Part shown: positions 20,091 through 29,737 of the stretch, piece after piece | How the letters are laid out: the number at the start of each line of letters is the position of its first letter | Numbering within the stretch: position 1 is the stretch's first letter | Source: Candidatus Absconditabacterales bacterium | GTDB taxonomy: Bacteria > Patescibacteriota > Gracilibacteria > Absconditabacterales > Absconditicoccaceae | Assembly (NCBI GenBank): GCA_023228925.1 | Contig: JALOAF010000007.1 | Coordinates: 1 to 41,311, forward strand | Length of the DNA: 41,311 nucleotides | Direction: 5' to 3' | Translations under genes and position numbers: made by a program | Notes under the pieces: generated by a model | What the model was told of the DNA's origin: nothing | The model's input: only the letters and a program-made list of their open reading frames with translations | Databases searched by the model: none

Positions 20091-20117
20091 TTAGCACCTT
20101 TTATATTTGAGTGCTAT
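20091..20117. promoter_or_regulatory. CIRCE operator (HrcA-binding site) upstream of dnaK
   Basis: TTAGCACCT, nine bases, GAGTGCTAT. This matches the CIRCE consensus TTAGCACTC-N9-GAGTGCTAA with two changes in the left arm and one in the right, and with exact 9-9-9 spacing. It sits directly before the -35 of the dnaK promoter, as expected for heat-shock control by HrcA. Confidence 0.85.
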
Positions 20118-20180
20118 GCTTTTTGCGAAAATGGGTTGTGATTTGGGTGATATAGATGATTCTATAAAAAAATATTTCAA

Positions 20181-20939
20181 TTATTTTACTTTCTCTGCTA
20201 ATTTTCCTATTCCTTTGATAGCATCCAAAACCTCTATAGGTAACATCCAAACTATCTTGTTTGATTGATCAGAACTCATGTCATTCATTGATTGTAATGT
20301 CCTCAAGTGCAAAGCTCCTGGAGCTTTTCCAATAATTTCTGCAGCTTTTTTCAAATTTTCTGCTGCAGCCAATTCTCATTCGGAAGTGATAATTTTTGCT
20401 CTTTTTTCTCTTTCTGCTTCAGCTTGTTTTCAGATAGTTCTTTTTAGGTTTTCAGGGATATTTATATCTTTTAATTCTACAGAAAGTACATCCACTCACC
20501 AACTATCAGACTTTTCATCTACTATTTCTTTGATTTTGTGACTAGCTTGTTCTCTTTTTGCCAACAACTCATCCAATTCAAATTGTCATACTATATTTCT
20601 CATTGTGGTCAAAGCAAATTGAGTCATAGCATAATCCAGATGTTTTACATTTATTACAGATCTATCTACTTGATCTTCTTTGATTCTATAATAAATTACA
20701 GCATTTATATTACAAGAAATATTATCTTTTGTCATAGCTTCTTGACTTGGAACATCTACGGCTTTTTCTCTAATATCTACATTTTGTGAACTCTGAATTA
20801 TTGGCCATACAAATCTAAATCCAGGGCTTAGAGTTTTTGTGTATTTACCAAATGTAAAAATCACACGCCTATCGTATTGCTTTACAACTTTTATCCCAGC
20901 AATTAAATAAATAATTATTAAAAGCAATAAATAATTCAT
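20181..20939 (-). CDS. Stomatin/slipin-like SPFH membrane protein
   Basis: The 252-residue product has an N-terminal hydrophobic anchor (NYLLLLIIIYLIAGIKVV) followed by an SPFH domain: KQYDRRVIFTFGKYTKTLSP, IREKAVDVPSQEAMTKDNIS, AVIYYRI and LKDINIPENLKRTIGKQAEA. It then has the coiled-coil repeat typical of stomatins (EREKRAKIITSEGELAAAEN). These proteins oligomerise on membranes and organise local lipid and protein domains or regulate membrane proteases. No NfeD partner is adjacent. Length and order match bacterial slipins. Confidence 0.93.
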
Positions 20940-20992
20940 TGTTAGATTTTATTTAAGATCTAAAATTAAATTACTTTTTATAGAATAGTTTT

Positions 20993-21436
20993 TTATTCTA
21001 CATCCTCATTATCTCTACATTCAGGTTTTTGGTAAGTTTCACAATACATTCTAGTACAAGCAGCCATTTCAGTTTCTCCTTCCATTTTGTTACAAGTATT
21101 ACATCCATCAAAAAAATGTTGACAACTTGGGTCAATGATGGTTTTCCAGCTTTCTGCATTGTAAGATTCACTTACTTCATCATCTCTACATTCAGGTTTT
21201 TGGTAAGTTTCACAGTACATCATAGTACAAGCAGCCATTTCAGTTTCTCCTTCCATTTTGTTACAAGTATTACATCCATCAAAAAAATGTTGGCAACTTG
21301 GGTCGATGATAGTTTTCCAGCTTTCTGCAGTATAAGCCTTTTCAGGAGCAAGGTTTTGTAAAAGTTCTGGTTTTACAAAGTAAACAATTCCCAAAAGAAT
21401 TAAGATAACAATTATAACAGTTAATAATTTTTTCAT
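20993..21436 (-). CDS. Anchored Cys-rich protein with internally duplicated domain
   Basis: The 147-residue product has an N-terminal membrane anchor or signal peptide (KKLLTVIIVILILLGIVYFV). Two near-identical 57-residue units follow (starting AESWKTIIDPSCQHFFDGCN). Each has six cysteines in the order DPSC, DGCNTC, AACT, MYCE and PECRD, plus a strongly conserved core. The cysteine pattern suggests disulfide-stabilised small domains outside the membrane. I do not recognise a named family. The two units differ by only a few bases, so the duplication is recent. Confidence 0.8.
   Translation of the reverse strand: MKKLLTVIIVILILLGIVYFVKPELLQNLAPEKAYTAESWKTIIDPSCQHFFDGCNTCNKMEGETEMAACTMMYCETYQKPECRDDEVSESYNAESWKTIIDPSCQHFFDGCNTCNKMEGETEMAACTRMYCETYQKPECRDNEDVE
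21013..21335 (-). repeat. Tandem duplication, period 171 bp
   Basis: 21013-21164 and 21184-21335 are nearly identical (about eight or nine visible differences) at an offset of 171 bases, exactly 57 codons, within the Cys-rich gene. Confidence 0.9.
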
Positions 21437-21514
21437 TTTGTATTTTTAAATATAAAATTTTATAAAAATAAATTTATTTCTTAGTATAAGATATATGATT
21501 GTTTTCTAAAATAT

Positions 21515-24500
21515 CTAGTCAATTTTAATTTTCATTTTTGCTAATGGTTGTTTGATTTTTATATTATTTTTTGATCTAATAAACAATCATAATGATATAA
21601 TTTTTCTAACTAATTCTATTTCTGATAATAGTTTTTTATCAACATATCTTTGGGATGTTAGAGGGAAATGTTTTAAATGTACAGAATCTCCTTCTTTTTT
21701 TCATTCGCTGGTAAATTCTTGTAGCTGTAAATAAATTTTTTCACTTATAAATGGCGTAAATGGAGCAGATATTTTTACAAATGAACTCAAAATTTCAAAA
21801 AAGGTATTATATCCAGATATTTTATCTTGTCCCATCCCAGATGCCCAAAATCTTCTTCTAGATCTTCTAATATACCAATTTGTTAGCTTATCTACAAATC
21901 CAAGTATCAATTTGCTTGCAGAATCCAAATAATATTTATTCATTTGTTCTTCTACCTCCAAACCTAATTCATGCAGACTAGCCAAAATCCATTTATCCAA
22001 GTCATTGCTAATTTTGTAGTTTGGTAGTTTAACAATTTCAGCCTTACTCAAAGATGCTTTTTCTCCGTAAAGACTTTGTCGTAAAGGCTCAAAAACCACT
22101 TCATGAGATACAATCAAAATGTTTTTTCCTTTTTCTTTTTCTAAAATTTCCTGATATGTGTTTTCAATTTGATCTTTGTTGTCTTGCCACAATTTATCTT
22201 CTTTTACAATTTCTATATCTTTGTCCAATCTTTCTTTGTATATTTTTTGAATAATTTCAGCTGTTTGCATAGTTCTTTTTGCAGTAGAGGAGTATATTTT
22301 ATCCAACTCCAATCTCAGTATTTGTGTAATAAAATTTTCTGAATTCATTTTTTCTCTTCATTCCTGAGTCAAAGTATCTTCAAACTTAAAACCATTAGCA
22401 TTGCTATGTCTCATAAAATATAAGTTTGTATTATCGCTTTTAAATTTATCTACTTTTGCATAAGTTTCAAAAAACTTATAGGCATTACTCAATGCTGTAG
22501 TAAAATCTTTGTATATCTGGTCTACTCATTTTTCCATAAATCTCATTGGTTCGGCTCTCACAGAAGGAGAAGATAGCATATATAGTCTATAAGCATCAGT
22601 TCCATATCTAAAAAATAAATATTCAGGATCTGGATAATTCTTCAAACTTTTTGACATTTTATGTCCATTTTCAGCCAAAATTAAACCATTTATTACAACA
22701 TTATCAAAAGAATTTTTTCACATCATAGCATTCCCCAAAACATGCATTACTCTAAATCGTCATCTTGTTTGATCCAATCATTCCATGATCCAATCAGCCG
22801 GATATATCAAATCTTTGTGCGATCTAGTTGTTCCATCTTTTCTTCTGATATATCATACTTGTCCAAAAGGCATAGATCCAGACTCAAACCAACAATCCAT
22901 CACTTCTGGGATTCTATAATACTTATTTCCATTTAATTCAAACCAATAATTATCTACATAAGGTCTATGTAAGTCAATTTCTCACAATTTAGAATTATCT
23001 CGATAATGCACCAAAACATCTCCATTTGTAGGATAATATTTGTCTTTTTGCGTTAAATAATCAAAGTTTCTAAAAGAATTTCTTAGTCATACTATTGGAT
23101 CTCAATGAGAAAATGTAATAATTGTTTTTGTTTTAAATTTTTCACTAATATCTTTCACATATTGCCTAGTTCTTTGCATCATATGATCTATGGATTCATC
23201 ACCTAGATTTGGAGTTGTATTTGTAGGAATTTTTGTTGTAATATGTCCTGTAAACTCTTTTCCATTTCTTGATATATGGGCTAGTTCATGCAAACGCATA
23301 TCTACAAAAACATTCCCCCCTATCTCAAAAAGTTGTTGATTATTGTCGTTTAGAGTATAATCAAGTATTTCTTTTTCTTTATATAATTTTTGGTATTTTT
23401 CTACAGATTTTTTATAATTATTTTCAATATTTTTTTTCTCCTCTGTTCAATAAATTTCATCTAATAATGGTTCAGCAGTATCAAAAGTTCTATATAATGG
23501 TGATAAAATAATTACAAAATCATCCCCAACTATTTCTTTTTTAACTTTTTTAATTATTTCAAATTTTTGTTCTTCTCCAAGCTCAGATAATCTTAAATCT
23601 CCAATGGAATCTATTATTCTATTTTTATTCCCAATAGATTCAGCATGTCTTACAAAAATATGTTTTGTAATATTTTTTGATCCAGTGCTGGTATTTTGAT
23701 ATAATTCTTCCAAAGTACCTATACTCAGTCTATCTTCTTCATTTTTCTCATTTTGCCAAATAGGAATTGGAGAACCTCGATATCTTTTTCTACTCAAGTT
23801 CCAATCAGGAGCAGATTCTAGTGTATCAATAAATCTCTTTTTTACAGTTTCAGGTACAAATCAGATATTTTTTGCATTTTCTACTGTTTCTTTTTTCAAT
23901 TCAGGTTCTTTTATAAACCAAGAGTCCATAGCCCTTGAAATTAATGGAGCATGACATCTCCAGCAATGAGGATATGAGTGTGTATAAGATTGTTGAATTA
24001 CCAATTTTCATTCATCTTTTAATCTTCTTACAATATCTTTGTTTGCATCATACACAACTGTTCATTTATAATCATCAACTTCATCTGTAAATTCTCCATA
24101 ATCATTGACTGGCAAAAATAACCAATCTTTTGCATTTTCTCTAGGAAAAATATTAGCTACTACTTCAAAATCTTCTTGTCCAAAGGATGGTGCAATATGT
24201 ACTATTCCAGTCCCATCTTCTGTACTTACATAATCTCATCAAATTATTTGGAAATACTGTTTTTTGTACTCATCAGAAATATCGCTTTGATTGATGTATT
24301 CAAATAATGGTTTGTAAAAAATTCCTATCATATCTTCTCATGAAAATTTGTTTATCAAAAGATATTCATTTTTATCTTTGTAGTATTTGCTCAATAATTT
24401 CTCAGCTATTACATAATATTCTTGGCTAGGTTTATCAAATACCAAAACATAGCTGATTTGTGCTCATACAGCCAAAAAACTATTTGAAGGCAAGGTCCAA

Positions 24501-25642
24501 GGAGTGGTTGTCCAGGCTAAAATATTTATATCTTTATCTGCTTTTACTTGTCCAGCAAAATTGTTTTTGTAAGTATACAAGTCATAAAATTGATTTATTA
24601 TTTCTTCTACATCATCTATTATTGTGTTTTCTATTTTTATAGCCATTTTCAATTCATTGTCAAAATCTATGATTTCTGCTCGTTGAAAATGAGTTGTTTT
24701 ATCTGGTTCCATGTTTTGTGGTTCTCATTCAATTTCAGTTTCTACATAAATCAAATTCCAAATATTTCATTTTAATATTTCCTTGAATTCTCAAATTGTT
24801 TTTTGAGATTTTACTTCTACTCATATCTCTTCTTTAATTTCTTTTATTACTGTTTTTTCTATACTATCTCATTTTTCTATTTTACCACCAGGAAATACAT
24901 ATTTTTGTCATTTTTTGTGGTATCATATCAAAAATTTATCATCTCTTTTGATTACACAACAAACTACATTTATAGATCCATCTGATGAGTGTTCATACTT
25001 ATCCAATTGTTCTTGATTTTTATTGTACAAAGGAAATTTTATAGTGATAGCTGGATCTTGTTTGTCTTCATAACCTTCATTTACTTCGGAATTGGATAAT
25101 GCAGTAGCACAAGAAGGACAATATCGTTGAATATTAAATCATTTGTATACTAAATTTTTTGAATACAAATTATCAAAAACATTTATTACTGATTCCATAA
25201 AATCTAAATTCATGGTCATATATGCATTTTCCATATCTGCCCACCTTCCTATCTGATCTACAAACTTACTCCATTCATCACTAACATTACTAACATAATT
25301 TCTACATTCTTGAGTAAATTTTTCAATTCCCAATTTTTCTTCTATATCTTTTTTTCAATCTAATCAAAGTTTTTTTTCTACTGCTTTTTCTACCGGTAAG
25401 CCATGACAATCTCGTCATCGATCTCTGATTACCCTATATCCTTTCATGGTTTTGTATCTTCATACAAGATCCTTCATGGTTCAAACCAAGCCATGTCAAA
25501 AATGTGGCTCTCCACTAGCAAAAGGCGGTCCATCATAGGTGATGGCTTCCAAAGTTTTAGATCTTTCTTGAATAGATTTTTCAAAAATTTTATGCTCTTT
25601 TCGATATTGATTTAATTCATTAATTAATTCTTTTTGACTCAT
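21515..25642 (-). CDS. ileS: Isoleucyl-tRNA synthetase with inserted Nudix and two histidine-phosphatase domains
   Basis: The 1375-residue frame is continuous with TGA as glycine. IleRS core: [17 protein letters not shown] (HIGH motif, His47-His50), [17 protein letters not shown], the [12 protein letters not shown] site, [56 protein letters not shown] (KMSKS at 995-999) and [12 protein letters not shown]. This is the type 2 (archaeal/eukaryotic-like) form. Insert 1 (about 215-370) is a Nudix domain with box GGKIEKGDS...KEIKEEIGV. Insert 2 (about 660-870) is a histidine phosphatase with FVRHAES (His666), [15 protein letters not shown] and FSHGDP (His846). Insert 3 (about 1073-1210) is a second one with FMRHSNA (His1079), [11 protein letters not shown] and VSHEVV (His1180). 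The protein stops at [13 protein letters not shown], so the usual roughly 200-residue C-terminal domain is missing. Confidence 0.95.
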
Positions 25643-25764
25643 TTTTGTTTGAATAACTATTAAGATAAAAAATAAAGATATTACTAAAAATATTATATAT
25701 ATTAATTCAATTTACAAATATCTATCCAATTTTCAATTTGAAATAGCATAAACTTATATTTTAT

Positions 25765-25798
25765 AAAAAAATGGCTAATTGATATTGTTAGCCATTTA
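25765..25798 (-). terminator. Terminator of the 25810 gene
   Basis: ATGGCTAA (25771-25778) pairs with TTAGCCAT (25788-25795). An A-run on the plus strand gives a U-run after the hairpin in the minus transcript. Confidence 0.75.
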
Positions 25799-25809
25799 AT
25801 TAAAGTTCT

Positions 25810-26019
25810 TTATTTCTTAATAGATATAGACTCCCAGTTGATGTCTGTATTTATTAAAGTGATCATTTCCCCATTTTTTAGTTTAAATACACTATCATAA
25901 GAGTCTATCCAAACAAACTCTCCTTCCAAGCTTACAGGTGGCATTGAACCATCTGGTAGGTCTGGTCCATTATAACTTATGACTACCTTTTTGCCTTCAA
26001 ATTTAATTAAATTTTCCAT
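25810..26019 (-). CDS. Small hypothetical protein (69 aa)
   Basis: MENLIKFEGKKVVISYNGPD opens a 69-residue, probably all-beta protein with alternating hydrophobic residues (LEGEFVWIDSYDSVFKLKNG) and the ending INWESISIKK. This is reminiscent of small SH3-like or Sm-like barrels, but I cannot assign a family. It has its own terminator, and the frame contains no TGA. Confidence 0.7.
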   Translation of the reverse strand: MENLIKFEGKKVVISYNGPDLPDGSMPPVSLEGEFVWIDSYDSVFKLKNGEMITLINTDINWESISIKK

Positions 26020-26206
26020 AATTTTTTATTTTTTTGTTAATACTATTTTTTTACAGAAATTCTTATACATATATTAAATTAAAAGTAAAGTGATTTTTTA
26101 ATACAATTCATTTAAAATGATGTTAAGCTTTTTTTATTTTCACTTGAAACTTTTAGTGTTTTCAATAATCATAAATTGATAGTTTTATTTTATCAAAAAT
26201 AAAAGG

Positions 26207-26701
26207 ATGTTTTCTTTTATTCAAGAAAGTTTACAAAGATATTTTCAAGAAGGAATAAAAATAAATCCATTACTTATTTTGATTTTTGTATGATTTATTA
26301 CACAATTTATAAAAATACTTATTGATTCCATCAAACAAAAAAAGTTTTGTATTTCCAACTTATTTTCTGCTGGATGATTTCCTTCTTTTCACTCATCTAT
26401 TGTTTCTAGTATAGCTACAATGGTTTTGCTACAATTTGGTTTTGATAGTATATATTTTGCTTTAGCTTGTGGTTTTGCTGGGATAGTTGCTTATGATGCT
26501 ATGAATGTTAGATTTGAATCAGGCAAGCAGGCAGAATATATCAATGAAATTAGGCTAAGTATTACAAGTGTCCTTACAATGACCAAAAAAGAATCTTTAA
26601 AAGAAAGATTATGACACACCCCATTTGAAGTTTTTGCATGAATAATTTTGGGTATAGTTCTTACTTTTATACTATACTATTATCTTATTTTACCTCACTA
26701 G
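26207..26701 (+). CDS. Divergent PAP2 family (DUF212) membrane protein
   Basis: The 164-residue product has helices around residues 20-36, 60-95 and 140-160. The DUF212 signature is present: SAGGFPSFHSSIVSSIATM, GFAGIVAYDAMNVRFESGKQ and GHTPFEVFAGIILG. These match conserved phosphatase-like SGGMPSSHS and GHT-PxEV motifs of the YuiD family, thought to act on lipid phosphates, though activity is unproven. Several of its glycines are TGA. It ends three bases before the next gene, forming an operon. The preceding AAAAGG is one of few purine-rich leaders here. Confidence 0.88.
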
Positions 26702-26704
26702 ATT

Positions 26705-27547
26705 ATGTATACTTTAGTCAAAAATAGACCTTTCAAAAAAAGAAAGACAAACAATATAAAAAGAAAGGTTAAAAAAATAAAATTAATCTATCCAGAAATA
26801 AATTTTCCAATCAAGCGATTTTGGACATTTTTATTATCAATGATTTTTATTTATTGAATATTTTTTATAATACAACATACTATTTTTAAAGATGAAAATT
26901 ATATAAAAAAAATATATTATAGTCAAATGAGTATCAACAATTACGACGATCCTTATTTATACAACACCATTTCCAAGCTATTAAAAGATGAAAATTTCTT
27001 TGTAGCATCTAAGTTCAAAAAAAAGACTATTCTTCGTACTCTAAAACAAGAGTTTCCTATTGTTAAAAACATAAAAATAATACAAGCAGAAAAGTTTTCA
27101 GCATCTGTTAAAGTTGATTTTTATGATTTAGATTTAGTTCTAAAATTATGAGATAGAAAATTTTGAGTATTATGATATTATGATTTTGAAATTTTTAGTG
27201 GCAACAATATTTGAAATGGAGCATTTTCAATAGAATTACCTCAGTATTTAGGTGATATAAACTCTATCCATTGATTATTTGTTGAAATATCCCCAGAAAA
27301 ACTCATTCATGATATGGACATTATTTCTCAATGATTTCCTGCTCATACTAGAATCGTTTATCTTCCAGGTTCTTCTATGACAGTAGTGTTTTTTTGAGAA
27401 AAAAGGGTGTATCTAAACAATAAAAATTCACTTATAGATCAGATCGATAGTTACAATCTTTTGATGAAATATTATAATAATGCTAATTCTTTGAAAATAA
27501 TAGATTTAGGCTCTTTGGAATGAGATAAAATTATTGTTAGAGAATAA
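26705..27547 (+). CDS. Bitopic POTRA-like protein, possibly FtsQ/DivIB
   Basis: The 280-residue product has a basic cytoplasmic N-terminus (FKKRKTNNIKRKVKKIK), a single membrane helix (about 39-57) and an external region. Its first part resembles a POTRA domain: KKKTILRTLKQEFPIVKNIK followed by beta strands KFSASVKVDFYDLDLV, the layout of FtsQ/DivIB before its beta domain. FtsQ links the FtsBL complex to the divisome. No fts gene is adjacent and the C-terminus is divergent, so the assignment rests on topology and the POTRA-like segment only. Confidence 0.6.
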
Positions 27548-27685
27548 GTGATTTTTATAAACATTAGTCATTCCCTCTATTTCAATATCTTACAACATTT
27601 TATTTGAAAATTAAAGTGAACAATTAAAACAAATAAGAAAATTCTTTACAAAACTTTAGTTCTTTATTTTTTATCTTTATAGCTT

Positions 27686-28879
27686 ATGTACAAAAAAGAT
27701 TTCCCAATATTTCAAAACAATCCTTGAATGATATTTTTGGATAATGCAGCTAGTACTCAAAAACCTAAATATGTGATAGATTGAGTTAATTATTTCGTTT
27801 CAAATGATTATGCAAACATTCATAGATGAGCATATCATCTTTCAGAAAAATCTGAAGAAATTTATCAAGAGTCCAAAAAAATAGTTGCAGAATTTCTAAA
27901 TTGCAAAACATCGGAAATCATGTACAACTATAATGCTACTCATTGATTCAATATTGTAGCACAATCTTTGGTAAATTCTGGATTCTTGAAAAAATGAGAT
28001 AAAGTTTTACTTTGAATTTGGGAACATCATGCAAATATTGTCCCTTGGCAGATTTTATCAAAAATATTTGGATTTCAGATAGATTTTATTTGAATATCAA
28101 AGTGATGTGAAATTGACCGAGATGATTTTTCAAAAAAATATGATAAATCTGTAAAAGTTGTATCTATTTGACATGTTTCCAATGTTACTGGGAAAATATA
28201 TGATGTAAAAAAGATAAAATCTTTACTCAGAGAAGATACTTTTTTTATAGTAGATTGATCTCAATCTTTCCCAAATATGAAAATAGATGTCCAAAACATA
28301 TGATGTGATTGTTTTGTTTTTACAGCACATAAAGTTATGGCTTATACATGAATTGGAGTAATGTATCTAAAAAAAGATTGGATCAAAAAATTAACTCCCA
28401 TGCTATCTGGATGATGAGCAATTAGAGATGTAGATTTATTTTGACACACAGTCCCAAATGATTACTCCAAATTTGAAGCAGGTACACCAAATATTATTTG
28501 AGCAATAAGTTTATTAAAATCTTTGGAATATGTAAAATCAATTTGATGAGTTCAAAAGATTCGAGAACATGAACAAAAATTGATAAAATATTCTTTAGAC
28601 AGATTTACCAAGTTAAAAGATAAAGTAAAATTGATTTGACCAAAAACAAAAGATAGAACGGCCGTTTTTTCTTTTTTCATTCCTGAAAATAAAAATTTTA
28701 ACAATATTTGAGAAATTTTTGCTCAACACAATATAGCTATTCGTTGTGGAGGTCATTGTGCTTATCCCATTCATAAAGATTTAAATATTCCATGAACATG
28801 TAGGATGAGTGCATATTTGTACAACGATATTTCAGATTTAAAAAACTTTTTTGATATATTAGAATCAATAGTTCAATAA
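27686..28879 (+). CDS. sufS: SufS-like cysteine desulfurase
   Basis: This PLP enzyme removes sulfur from cysteine for Fe-S cluster or thio-cofactor assembly. The 397-residue product, close to the usual 400-410, shows FLDNAASTQKP at the start, NATHGFNIVAQSL, WEHHANIVPW, the cofactor lysine in TAHKVMAYTGIGVMY (Lys216), FEAGTPNIIGAISL and the catalytic cysteine in RCGGHCAYP (Cys358). The second His of the usual RCGHHC is Gly here. No sufBCDU genes are adjacent, so its acceptor is unknown; in reduced genomes such lone enzymes may serve tRNA thiolation. Confidence 0.93.
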
Positions 28880-28927
28880 TAAATTTTATCTTATTATTTT
28901 TTTTGCATATATTAATTGTAATTCTAA

Positions 28928-28975
28928 TAAAAAAGTCCTCCAAAATTTGACAAAAACAATATTTTTATGTATAAT
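28928..28975 (+). promoter_or_regulatory. Consensus promoter of the accessory cluster with shared 27-bp box
   Basis: TTGACA (28947-28952), 17 bases, TATAAT (28970-28975), 37 bases before ATG 29013. Bases 28928-28954 are identical to 5631-5657 upstream of the M23 peptidase gene. Confidence 0.85.
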
Positions 28976-29012
28976 TAAAATGTAGTCTTTTTATATATTA
29001 AATTTAACAGCC

Positions 29013-29711
29013 ATGAACTTAGAAACAAATTCAATTTCCATAGACTCATTTCTTAATAAAGAAACAAATCCATGAAACATTAATCTTCAACAACTAGATG
29101 AACTTACCTCATCTTCAAATAAAGATTTATTAGACAATTTAAGTAAAAATATAAATATTGAAAAAAATATAAATCAAGAACAAATAGACTCATTATTAGC
29201 TAAAATAAAAACAAACAAAACCTTCCAAAAATTTTCTAATATGCGAAATGGTTTATGAGAAGATGATAAACTCAAAATATATAATAATTGAGCACAAAAT
29301 ATATTTAGTGCTTCAAAAAATGGTTTAAGAACGTTAAATCCCTTAACATGACCATTTAGACCTGCCATTATTAGAACATTCCAAAAAGGTAGTATAAAAG
29401 AACAAATACATAAGGATATTTTTTATGCACAAGCAGAGCCCACAAGGATGTTAGTACATCTTTGACTTTTATCTACCCCCAATGGTCTATCACAAGAAAA
29501 TTTAATTAAAAATATAAAAAAAGATGAAAAATCTATGAATAGAAAAATGTTTATATTGGAAAAATGTGCTATGATTATTCCAGAATTGAAACCAGCATAT
29601 CCTCTTATTAAGCAACTAAGATCGATAATGAAAACTTCTTCATGAGTTGCCACTGAGCTTATGATAAAACAAAATCAGGATATTAATATTACAGATAACT
29701 TATCTGCATAA
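29013..29711 (+). CDS. Accessory cluster protein 1, unknown
   Basis: The 232-residue product has no signal peptide or clear membrane segment and appears almost wholly helical. The N-terminal 70 residues are polar and Asn/Asp-rich; a central basic part follows (NGLRTLNPLTGPFRPAIIRT) and then a helical C-terminus (MNRKMFILEKCAMIIPELKP). It is the first gene behind the shared-box promoter and lies 26 bases before the next gene, so it is probably co-transcribed. I do not recognise it; in position and character it could be a chaperone or adaptor for the large proteins downstream, which is inference only. Confidence 0.7.
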
Positions 29712-29737
29712 ATGTTTATTTTTTTAATTCTATCATA

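Noticed and set aside
18250..20789. Several plus-strand frames opposite dnaK and the stomatin gene
   Set aside because: They are antisense to clearly conserved genes and have no matches of their own.
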